In this document: piece by piece, positions 43,896-51,079 of the stretch
How the letters are laid out: each line of letters starts with the position of its first letter
Position numbering within the stretch: the stretch's first letter is position 1
DNA from: Lysobacter sp.
GTDB lineage: Bacteria; Pseudomonadota; Gammaproteobacteria; Xanthomonadales; Xanthomonadaceae
Reading direction: 5' to 3'
Length of the DNA: 64,000 nucleotides
Assembly: GCA_011526085.1 (NCBI GenBank)
Contig: WYBC01000017.1
Coordinates: 62,001-126,000, forward strand
Translations under genes and position numbers: made by a program
The notes under the pieces: model-generated
Database searches by the model: none
What the model was told of the DNA's origin: nothing
The model's input: only the letters and a program-made list of their open reading frames with translations

Positions 43896-45272
43896 ATGAT
43901 CACCGACCACCCGCCGCATCCGCAGGTCGCGGCGCTGCTCGCAGCGCTCCGCGCCACCCCAGACAACGTGCCGCTGCAGGGGCTGGTGATCGATGCCTGC
44001 TGCGAACACCGCGACGCCGCCGCGCTCCTCGACGCGCATGCGCTGTGCGGCCCCGCGCTGCTCGACGATCCCGACCGGCGCGTCCGTGCGCTGCGGCTGC
44101 TCGCGGACGCCGGCGAACACGCGGCGGTCTCGCGCATCGCCGCGCCCGGTTCCGCGGAGGCATGGATGGCGCAGGCGCGGCTGCTGTTCGCGGACGGGCG
44201 CCGCGCCGAAGCGCAGGACGCCTATCGCGCGGCGGTGGCGGCGAATCCGGCGATCGAGGACGCGGCCTTCGCCTCGCAGCTCAGCGGCCGGATCGTGTCG
44301 CTGGCGGACGCGCGCGCCCGCAACGACGCCGGCCCTCTGCCCGGCGCGGTGACCAGCATCGCCAACGACGACACCGCCGAGTGGGATTCGGTGCGCTACC
44401 TCGAACCGGCCGCGACCCGCATGGGCTTCGCCGATGTCGGCGGGCTGGACGAGGTGAAGCGCGAAATCACCCGGCGCATCATCACCCCGTTCCTGAAGCC
44501 CTCGCTGTTCCAGCGCTTCAAGCGCCAGTCCGGCGGCGGCATCCTGCTCTACGGCCCGCCCGGCTGCGGCAAGACCCTGCTGGCGCGCGCCACCGCCGGC
44601 GAATGCGGGGCGAAGTTCTACAATGTCTCGATCACCGACGTGCTGGACATGTACATCGGCGAATCCGAGCGCAAGCTGCACGAGATCTTCGAACAGGCGC
44701 GGCGCACCGCGCCGTCGGTGATCTTCTTCGACGAGATCGAGGCGATCGGCGGCAAACGCCAGCACGCGCGCGAAGCGACGTCCGCGAAGATCGTCAGCCA
44801 GTTCCTCACCGAGCTCGACGGCTTCGCCCAGAACAACCAGCACGTGCTGGTGCTCGGCGCGACCAACGTGCCGTGGGCGGTGGATCCCGCGTTCCGCCGG
44901 CCCGGCCGCTTCGACCGCGTGCTGTTCGTGCCGCCACCGGACGCCGCCGCGCGGAAGGTGATCCTCGGCCTGCTGCTGGACGGGCGTCCGGTCGCGGGCG
45001 ACATCGATCTCGACGAGATCGTGCGCCGCACCTCGGGCCACTCCGGCGCCGATCTGCGCAATCTGGTCGACACCGCCGCGGACGAAGCGATCGAAGCCTC
45101 CATCGCCTCCGGGCGCGAGACCGAGATCGCCATGCGCCACGTCCGCGACGCGCTCGCGCAGATCCGCCCGACCACGCTCGAATGGCTGACCAGCGCGCGC
45201 AACCACGCGCGCTACGCCAACCAGGGCGGACAGTACGACGAAGTGCTGAAGTTCCTCGAAAAGCAGGGCTGA
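43896..45272 (+). CDS. AAA+ ATPase (Cdc48/FtsH-like) with helical N-terminal region
   Basis: A 458-residue AAA+ ATPase. The first about 150 residues are Ala-rich helical and TPR-like (AWMAQARLLFADGRRAEAQDAYRAAV, split here). The AAA domain has Walker A GPPGCGKT, Walker B VIFFDEIEAI, and the second region of homology with RRPGRFDR arginine finger, closest in pattern to p97/FtsH-type ATPases, but no protease domain follows. It is the first gene of a three-gene operon with a membrane protein and a TPR protein. Likely a remodelling or chaperone ATPase; its substrate is unknown. Confidence 0.88.
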   Translation: MITDHPPHPQVAALLAALRATPDNVPLQGLVIDACCEHRDAAALLDAHALCGPALLDDPDRRVRALRLLADAGEHAAVSRIAAPGSAEAWMAQARLLFADGRRAEAQDAYRAAVAANPAIEDAAFASQLSGRIVSLADARARNDAGPLPGAVTSIANDDTAEWDSVRYLEPAATRMGFADVGGLDEVKREITRRIITPFLKPSLFQRFKRQSGGGILLYGPPGCGKTLLARATAGECGAKFYNVSITDVLDMYIGESERKLHEIFEQARRTAPSVIFFDEIEAIGGKRQHAREATSAKIVSQFLTELDGFAQNNQHVLVLGATNVPWAVDPAFRRPGRFDRVLFVPPPDAAARKVILGLLLDGRPVAGDIDLDEIVRRTSGHSGADLRNLVDTAADEAIEASIASGRETEIAMRHVRDALAQIRPTTLEWLTSARNHARYANQGGQYDEVLKFLEKQG

Positions 45273-45278
45273 GCCGCC

Positions 45279-45758
45279 GTGGCCGTCGCCCGTTATCGCA
45301 TTCCCGACGAACCCCGGCCTTCCGGCCTGATCCGCTACGCGGTCGATCCGATGTGGCCGCTGCTGGCGATCATGCTGTCCGGCAACGCGCTGGGCCTGGC
45401 TTGGTTCGCCTTCAACAGCCGCGCCCTCGGCAGCGTGTCCGCCGCGCGCGAAGGGGCGTACATCGCCGGCAGCCTGCTCGGCTGCGTCGCCCTCGCCTTC
45501 CTGATCCGCATGGCCGACGAGCAGGGCTTCCTGCCCGACAGGGCCTCGCTGGAATACGCGCTGTTGGCGTTCGCCGCGGTGAAACTTTCGCTGGGCTACG
45601 CGCTGTACATCAGCCAGTCGCGCAGCGCCGAGCTGATCGTCCATTTCGGCGGCGTGCTGCGCAACGGCATCGTCGGCCTGCTGGTGTGCTTCCTGATCGC
45701 GCGCAGCGCGCTCGACGATCTCAAGCTGCCGTGGCTGATCTCGGAGGCCCTGCGATGA
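45279..45758 (+). CDS. Small membrane protein in the AAA+/TPR operon
   Basis: A 159-residue integral membrane protein with about four hydrophobic helices (WPLLAIMLSGNALGLAWFAF, AGSLLGCVALAFLI, YALLAFAAVKLSLGYALYI, GIVGLLVCFLIARSAL). It begins at GTG 45279, six bases after the ATPase stop, and overlaps the next gene by four bases. No family is recognised; operon position suggests it anchors or is the substrate of the AAA+ ATPase. Confidence 0.72.
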   Translation: MAVARYRIPDEPRPSGLIRYAVDPMWPLLAIMLSGNALGLAWFAFNSRALGSVSAAREGAYIAGSLLGCVALAFLIRMADEQGFLPDRASLEYALLAFAAVKLSLGYALYISQSRSAELIVHFGGVLRNGIVGLLVCFLIARSALDDLKLPWLISEALR

Positions 45759-46687
45759 GCGACCTCCGGATCATGCAATTGCTGGGGCACGCCGTGCGCC
45801 TGATGCGCGGCGGCCACACCGACCAGGCCATCGACGTGCTGACCCGGGTGCTCGGCGAAACGCCCGAACTGAGCGCCGCCCACGCCTACCTCGCGGTCTG
45901 TCTGGTGTCGCGCCATCGGCTGCACGCCGCGAAGCTCGAAGCCGAACAGGCGGTGATGCTGGATCCGGATTCCGAACTCGCGCACATGGCGATGGCGTCG
46001 GTCTCGATCGCGCAGCGACGCTTCCGCGAGGCCGAGGCGCATCTGGACGCCGCGCGCGCGCTGTCGCCGGACGACGCCGACATCCTCGCCATGTCCGCCG
46101 GCCTGAACCAGGCCTGGGGCCGACCGGAGCGCGCGCTGGAGGAGATCGCGCGGGCGCATGCGATGGCGCCCGACGATCCCGCCATCCTCGCGCAGTACGG
46201 CCACATCGAATTCGAGCGCGGTCGTCGCGAACCGGCGCGTGCGCTCGCCGAACGCGCGCTGGAGATCGATCCGGGGCACGTCGATGCGCTGACCCTGCTC
46301 GGCCACTGCGACCTCGCGGCCGGGCGCGTGAACGACGCCCGCACCCATGCCGTCTGGGCGCTGCAGAACGATCCGGGCGATGCCGGCGCGCTCACGCTGC
46401 TGGCCGCGGTGAAGGCGCGGCAGAGCTGGCTGCTCGGGCTGTGGTGGCGGTTCCAGACCTGGATTTCCGCGGGCTCGAACCGGCGTGCGATCGCGCTGCT
46501 GGTGGGCGTGTATCTGCTCTACCGCGCCGCCGGCATCGCCCTGACCGATCACGGCCTCAAGGACGGCGCGTCGATGCTGTCGGTGGTCTGGCTCGGCTTC
46601 TGCGTCTACACCTGGTTCGCGCCGTCGATCTTCCAGAAAAGCGTGCGCCGCGAAATGGAAACCGTGCGCCTGCGCCCGGATTATTGA
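45755..46687 (+). CDS. TPR protein with C-terminal membrane segments
   Basis: A 310-residue protein. Residues 1-205 are about five tetratricopeptide repeats (AHAYLAVCLVSRHRL, AHMAMASVSIAQRRF, AILAQYGHIEFERGR and ALTLLGHCDLAAGR). The C-terminal third has two hydrophobic helices (AIALLVGVYLLYRAAGIAL, MLSVVWLGFCVYTWFA), so the repeats are probably membrane-tethered. The start overlaps the preceding gene (ATGA). With the AAA+ ATPase and membrane protein it likely forms one complex, TPRs providing the docking surface. Confidence 0.85.
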   Translation: MSDLRIMQLLGHAVRLMRGGHTDQAIDVLTRVLGETPELSAAHAYLAVCLVSRHRLHAAKLEAEQAVMLDPDSELAHMAMASVSIAQRRFREAEAHLDAARALSPDDADILAMSAGLNQAWGRPERALEEIARAHAMAPDDPAILAQYGHIEFERGRREPARALAERALEIDPGHVDALTLLGHCDLAAGRVNDARTHAVWALQNDPGDAGALTLLAAVKARQSWLLGLWWRFQTWISAGSNRRAIALLVGVYLLYRAAGIALTDHGLKDGASMLSVVWLGFCVYTWFAPSIFQKSVRREMETVRLRPDY

Positions 46688-46727
46688 TTCCCGGGTCGCG
46701 CGGCGCGCGCGATCCGGGAAGATCCCG

Positions 46728-47216
46728 TCAGGCGACCGGCGTCCCGAGCCGCAGCGTCTCCGCCTTCGAATTCGCCCGCAGCCACGGCCACCAGCCGCGG
46801 CCGGTGAGCGCGTAGCGATCGGCCGCGCGCTCGAAACGATTGCGCACGCTCACGCCGCCGAAGAGGAAGTACAGCGGCAGGAACAGCGGCCCCAGCGCCA
46901 TGTACTGCAGCACGTGCGCGCGCTCGTGGTCGCCGATGCGGGTCCGCGGCTGCACGCACCACTTCGCGCGATGGGCGTAGGTGGTGCAGAGCGTGTCGAG
47001 ATCGGTGTGCGTGCTCAGCATCACGTTGCCCAGCGTGAGCGCGCCGCCGGGACCCAGCGGAAACCCGTGGAAGACCAGCGCGAGATCGCGCGTGCGCAGC
47101 TTCGGACGCGCGCCGAACGGCATCGCCAGCGCGCCGGCGATCAGGCCGAGCAGGCTGTTGGGCGCGGTCCACAGCAGGCCGATGCCCAACAGCAGCGCGC
47201 GTCGCCACGGCGTCAC
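46728..47216 (-). CDS. Predicted membrane-associated HExxH (gluzincin-like) protein
   Basis: A 162-residue protein with an N-terminal hydrophobic segment (LLLGIGLLWTAPNSLLGLIA) and the sequence H97-E-R-A-H101-V-L-Q, followed 28 residues later by RFERAADRYA with Glu129. The pattern HExxHVxQ then ExxADxxA matches minimal gluzincins such as the DUF4157-type zincins of bacterial toxin systems, here shorter. A second hydrophobic patch (GPLFLPLYFLF) lies between. Starts at GTG 47216, overlapping the PspC gene stop, so they are co-translated. Function unknown; zinc peptidase activity is a prediction. Confidence 0.6.
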   Translation of the reverse strand: MTPWRRALLLGIGLLWTAPNSLLGLIAGALAMPFGARPKLRTRDLALVFHGFPLGPGGALTLGNVMLSTHTDLDTLCTTYAHRAKWCVQPRTRIGDHERAHVLQYMALGPLFLPLYFLFGGVSVRNRFERAADRYALTGRGWWPWLRANSKAETLRLGTPVA

Positions 47217-47416
47217 GCCGCGCCCTCCTCCGGGATCAGCAGCCAGAGGACCAGATACACCAGGATGCCCGGAAACGCCGCGGACAGCGCCGAGACCAGC
47301 ACGTAGACGATGCGCAGCAGGGTCGCGTTCCAGCCGAAGCGGGCGGCGATGCCGCCAACCACACCGGCGAGGACACGGTCGTTGCGGACGCGGACGAGAG
47401 TTCGGGTGGCGGCCAT
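47213..47416 (-). CDS. PspC-domain envelope-stress protein
   Basis: A 67-residue protein that is essentially one PspC domain: LVRVRNDRVLAGVVGGIA, then RFGWNATLLRIVYVLVSALS and GILVYLVLWLLIPEE (split for length). PspC is an inner membrane component of the phage-shock response that senses membrane damage. No pspA or pspB is seen nearby. The start ATG 47416 (MAATRTL) is preferred over the longer open frame. It overlaps the downstream gluzincin-like gene by four bases (GTGA), an unusual pairing. Confidence 0.88.
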   Translation of the reverse strand: MAATRTLVRVRNDRVLAGVVGGIAARFGWNATLLRIVYVLVSALSAAFPGILVYLVLWLLIPEEGAA

Positions 47417-47448
47417 GCGGAGTTCCAGGGCGTCGTGACGCGGAAAGT

Positions 47449-47865
47449 CTAGCGTTTCGCTGCGGTGCGCAGCGCCTGCAGCCGCTGCCCGAACCACTGC
47501 GCCGAGGGCTCGGCGGCCTTGCCCGGACAGCGCACGCGGTAGGGCTTGCCGCTCATGCTGCTTTCGCTCGCGGCGCGTTCGATGAACAACTCGGCGGTGT
47601 CGGCCATGTCGCGCTTGCGCAGATAGTCGTACTTCTTCCGCAGATGCGCCTGCGCGGTCTTCGCGTCGTACCAGCGGCCGTTGCGCTCGAACGCGCAGCC
47701 GGACGCGCCGAGACCGGCGATCAGCGCGTCGATTTCGCGCTGCGCCTGCGGCGACGGCGCGGCCACCGCCGGCAGCGCGACCGCCGACAACATGCCCACC
47801 GACAGTAGGCCCAGCGACAGCGTGACCGCCGCGAGCAGGACCGCGCGTGCGGAGCGCGCGATCAT
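47449..47865 (-). CDS. DUF5329 family exported protein
   Basis: A 138-residue protein with a Sec signal peptide (LLSVGMLSAVALPAVAA). The mature part contains EIDALIAGLGASGCAFERNG, AQAHLRKKYDYLRKR and FIERAASESSMSGKPYRVRC, which fit the DUF5329 family. The two cysteines probably form a disulfide. Its start overlaps the phaC stop (ATGA), so it is translated with phaC although its product is exported and PHA is cytosolic; function unknown. Confidence 0.85.
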   Translation of the reverse strand: MIARSARAVLLAAVTLSLGLLSVGMLSAVALPAVAAPSPQAQREIDALIAGLGASGCAFERNGRWYDAKTAQAHLRKKYDYLRKRDMADTAELFIERAASESSMSGKPYRVRCPGKAAEPSAQWFGQRLQALRTAAKR

Positions 47866-48935
47866 TTCGCGCGCTTCGCCAGCCAGTCGTGGATCGCGCC
47901 CGGCACTTCCTTCTGCGCGCGGCCCGACACGTAGATGCCGATGTGGCCGCCGCGGAACGACAGTTCGGAATAGTCGTCGCTGCCGATCAGCCCGCCGAGC
48001 GGTTTCGAGGCCGAGGGCGGCACCAGATGGTCCTGCTCGGCGAAGATGTTCAGCACCGGCATGTCGACGAAGCCCAGATCCACCGGACGTCCGCCGATGT
48101 CGATGCCGCCGTTCACGAAACCGTTGCCCTGGTAGTACTGCTTGATGAACTGGCGGAAGGCTTCGCCGGCCTGGTCGGGCGAATCGAAGATCCACTTCTC
48201 CATGCGCAGGAAATCCTCCATCGCCTTGCGGTCGTCAAGGATGTCGACCATGCCCACGTACTTCTGCACGAACAAGCGCCACGGCTTCAGCGTGAGGTAG
48301 CACAGGTTCATGAGGTCGGCCGGCACGTTGCCCAGGGTGTCGACGAAGAGGTCGATGTCGAGGCCGCGGGTCCAGTTCGACAGCATGTTGTCGTCGGTGT
48401 GGAAATCCACCGGCGTGACCATGGTGATGAGGTTCTTGATTTTGTCCGGATGCAGCGCGCTGTAAGTGAGCGAGAACGCGCCGCCCTGGCAGATGCCGAG
48501 CAGGTTGATCGCATCCAGCCGGTGCGCCTGGCGCAGATGGTCGACGGCCCCGCCGAGGAAACGTTCGATGTAATCCTCGAGGGTGAGGAAACGATCGGAA
48601 CGGTCGGTGTAGCCCCAGTCGATGAGGTACACGTCCTCGCCCAGCGCCAGCAGGTTCTTCACCAGCGAGCGGTCGTCCTGCAGGTCGACCATGTACGGTC
48701 GGTTGACCAGCGCGTAGCAGATCAGCAGCGGAATCTTCGCGGTCGGCGCGCGTTCGCCGCGGAAGCGGTACAGCACGACCTTGCCGTCGCGCCACACTTC
48801 TTCCTTCGCGGTGACGCCGTAGTGCACGTCGTCGAGTTCGCGCAGCGTGGCGAGGCCGGCGCCGAGCTTCTGCTGCAGGGCCGCGGCTTCCTCGGCCAGC
48901 TTGTCGGGAGAGACGTCGAATGGGCTGTCGTACAT
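47862..48935 (-). CDS. phaC: Class III polyhydroxyalkanoate synthase subunit PhaC
   Basis: A 357-residue alpha/beta-hydrolase that polymerises 3-hydroxyacyl-CoA, mainly 3-hydroxybutyryl-CoA. The lipase-like box reads G-I-C149-Q-G, and the triad partners are Asp302 (QDHLVPP) and His331 (GGHIG), the same numbers as I recall for the Allochromatium vinosum class III enzyme. Class III PhaC is about 355 residues and needs PhaE. phaE is directly upstream, one base between its stop and this start. Downstream it overlaps DUF5329. Confidence 0.97.
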   Translation of the reverse strand: MYDSPFDVSPDKLAEEAAALQQKLGAGLATLRELDDVHYGVTAKEEVWRDGKVVLYRFRGERAPTAKIPLLICYALVNRPYMVDLQDDRSLVKNLLALGEDVYLIDWGYTDRSDRFLTLEDYIERFLGGAVDHLRQAHRLDAINLLGICQGGAFSLTYSALHPDKIKNLITMVTPVDFHTDDNMLSNWTRGLDIDLFVDTLGNVPADLMNLCYLTLKPWRLFVQKYVGMVDILDDRKAMEDFLRMEKWIFDSPDQAGEAFRQFIKQYYQGNGFVNGGIDIGGRPVDLGFVDMPVLNIFAEQDHLVPPSASKPLGGLIGSDDYSELSFRGGHIGIYVSGRAQKEVPGAIHDWLAKRAK

Positions 48936-48936
48936 G

Positions 48937-50241
48937 TCAGCGCGTCCTCTTCGCGGCCTTGGCCGGCGGCAGCGGTTTCAGCGGCTCCGGCATCGGGATC
49001 GACGCGATCGCCTGTCGCGGCGCACGCTTGGCGGCCGGTTTGACCGCCGCGCGCGACGGCTTGCCGCCCGCGGCTTTCGTCGCCGCGGCTTTCGCCGGGA
49101 ATGCTTTCGCGGATGCGGCCTTTTTCGCCGAAGCCTTCTTCGCCACGACCTTCGCGCTCTTCGCCGGCGGAACCGGCTTCGGCGCTTCAGATTTCAGTGC
49201 GGACGGTTTCACCACCGACAGGGTCGGCTTCGGCGTCGCGGCGGCAGGGCGTTCGGCCGCGGGTGCGGCACGGCGCGGCGCTTCGGCGCCCGCGGCCGGG
49301 CGGACGGCCGACGACGAGCCCGCGGAGAGCCGGCGGACCTGACGCTCCAGCTCGGCGATCCTGCGATGCGCGGCGTCGACTTCGGTGCGGCCCGGCAGGC
49401 CGAACAGATTGCCCATGTGCTCGATCTCGCGCTGGATGCCGGCGCGCACGCGCATCTGCGCGTTGACCAGATCGCCGTAGACCCGGCGGAAGCGCGGCGA
49501 CAGCGCGATCTCGGCATACGCCTCCTCGGCGGCATCGATCCACAGGTCGAACAGCGCGCGCGCCGACTGCAGCTGGCGGCCGGGTTCGCTGCGTTCGGCG
49601 AGCTTGCGCTCGAAGCGCTCGAACGCCTCCTTGCCGGCTTCCAGCATCAGCGCGGTGTAATCGTCGTTGCGCTGCTGCAGATCGAGCTGGGCCTCGGCCA
49701 GCGCCTGCCAGCGTTCCTGGTGTTCGCGGTTGAGGCCGAACGCCGGTGTGCGCAGCCAGCCCAAGCTTTCCTCGCGCAGCCCGCCCATCAGGGCGTTGCC
49801 GGAGAACGCGGTCATCATCGGCGCGATCTGCGCGTACCACTGATCGAAACCCGACTGGCCGCGGCCGCCAAGACCGTCGAACAGACTGGCGAAGGCATTG
49901 CCGCCACCAAGGGCGTCGCGCCACGCGGACGCGATGTCGCTGGCGCTCGCGTTGCGGCCCGCGAACTGCCCGGCGACCTGTTGCATCGTGCCCAGCCATT
50001 GCCGGGCCTGGGTCGAAAAGCGCTCGACGACATCCGCGGCCTCGTTGCGTACACCACCACCCGCGAATTGCGACCAGCTGTCCATCGCGGCGCGCCAGGG
50101 ATCCTGCTGGCGCGGCGCACCACCGGCCGCACGCATGGCGTCGGTCAATGCGCTCCAGTACTGCTGCGCCATCGCGCCGAAGTCGGGGGGCCCGCCGAAA
50201 CCTCCGGGGCCGCCACTTCCGAAACCACCTGCATTGCGCAT
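48937..50241 (-). CDS. phaE: Class III PHA synthase subunit PhaE
   Basis: A 434-residue non-catalytic partner of PhaC. The start is Gly-rich (GGFGSGGPGGFGGPPDFGAM). The PhaE core has WLRTPAFGLNREHQERWQAL, ERFERKLAE and LFDLWIDAAEEAYAEIALS before a coiled coil (VDAAHRRIAELERQVRRL). The last about 140 residues are a Lys/Ala/Pro-rich basic tail (KKASAKKAASAKAFPAKAA), much longer than in typical class III PhaE and similar to the tails of the two phasins in this window. ATG 50241 is chosen over an upstream in-frame Met. Confidence 0.93.
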   Translation of the reverse strand: MRNAGGFGSGGPGGFGGPPDFGAMAQQYWSALTDAMRAAGGAPRQQDPWRAAMDSWSQFAGGGVRNEAADVVERFSTQARQWLGTMQQVAGQFAGRNASASDIASAWRDALGGGNAFASLFDGLGGRGQSGFDQWYAQIAPMMTAFSGNALMGGLREESLGWLRTPAFGLNREHQERWQALAEAQLDLQQRNDDYTALMLEAGKEAFERFERKLAERSEPGRQLQSARALFDLWIDAAEEAYAEIALSPRFRRVYGDLVNAQMRVRAGIQREIEHMGNLFGLPGRTEVDAAHRRIAELERQVRRLSAGSSSAVRPAAGAEAPRRAAPAAERPAAATPKPTLSVVKPSALKSEAPKPVPPAKSAKVVAKKASAKKAASAKAFPAKAAATKAAGGKPSRAAVKPAAKRAPRQAIASIPMPEPLKPLPPAKAAKRTR

Positions 50242-50390
50242 CGCATCGCTCCCGGTCAGAGAAGGCCATGATAACAACGGCGACCGCGGGCGACCGCGCG
50301 GAAACGACCCGCGGACCCGCGATGCAGGCCGGCCGCATGGATCGCGGCGCCAGGATCACCCGGTCGTCGTCGCGGCCCGGAGCCGCGGGT

Positions 50391-51011
50391 TCACCACTTC
50401 GGAATGCGCAGGGTCTTGCTGACCATCAGCGAGCCGGACAGCGCGTAGGCCAGTACCAGCGGGTGCAGGATCCACGGGCCGACCTGATAGGCGCCGAACC
50501 AGAAATCGCCGCCGATCCGTCCCGCGTCAATCGCCACCACCAGCATCACCACCAGCGCGAGGCTGGTCGGGATCGGCGTGCCCTCGAAATGCGTCACCTT
50601 GTCGCCGCCCTCGGCGAGCTGTTCGGCGGTGATGTTGAAGCGCGCCAGGCGACTCACGCCGCAGCACACGAAATAGCCCAGCACCAGCCAGTCCCAGCCG
50701 CCCTGCAGGCCCGCGGCGAAACCCAGCGCGGCCGGCGCGACGCCGAAGGAAATGACGTCGGCCAGCGAATCCAGCTCGCGGCCCAGGGTCGAGGACGATT
50801 GCCGCCAGCGTGCGACGCGGCCGTCCAGCGCATCGAACACGAAGGCCAGCGGCACCAGCGCCAGGCCCCAGATGAGATCGTGCTTCGCGCCGGACTGCAT
50901 GTAGCGCAGCGCGCAGAACACCGCGCTCACGCCGCAGAAGGCGTTGGCCAGCGTGAGCCAGTCGGCGAGATGGAAATCCCGCAACATCGAAAAATGGCGC
51001 CGGATCATCAT
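50391..51011 (-). CDS. pssA: CDP-diacylglycerol-serine O-phosphatidyltransferase
   Basis: A 206-residue membrane enzyme making phosphatidylserine, the precursor of phosphatidylethanolamine. It has the CDP-alcohol phosphotransferase signature DALDGRVARW...GRELDSLADVISFG (DxxDGxxAR-x8-GxxxDxxxD) and six or so hydrophobic helices (LVLGYFVCCGVSRLARFNI). The long upstream frame is not part of it: it is antisense noise from the neighbouring hydrolase. ATG 51011 is followed by a second Met. This is the Bacillus-type PssA, not the PLD-type of E. coli. Confidence 0.93.
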   Translation of the reverse strand: MMIRRHFSMLRDFHLADWLTLANAFCGVSAVFCALRYMQSGAKHDLIWGLALVPLAFVFDALDGRVARWRQSSSTLGRELDSLADVISFGVAPAALGFAAGLQGGWDWLVLGYFVCCGVSRLARFNITAEQLAEGGDKVTHFEGTPIPTSLALVVMLVVAIDAGRIGGDFWFGAYQVGPWILHPLVLAYALSGSLMVSKTLRIPKW

Positions 51012-51079
51012 CGACAGCCCTCCAGTGACCCCAGCTTGCCAGCGATGCGACGGGGTCACAAGCGCGGACGTACGTCGGG

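Noticed and set aside
41789-44137. A 782-codon minus-strand frame over the pseudopeptidase gene
   Set aside because: Composition is typical of an antisense shadow (Arg/Ala/Val/Gln/His-rich, no motifs), while the plus-strand frame matches M13 peptidases throughout.
44045-45754. A long plus-strand frame reading through the AAA+ gene in another phase into the TPR gene
   Set aside because: Only its last part (from 45755) encodes a TPR protein; the rest is Arg-rich noise over the ATPase.
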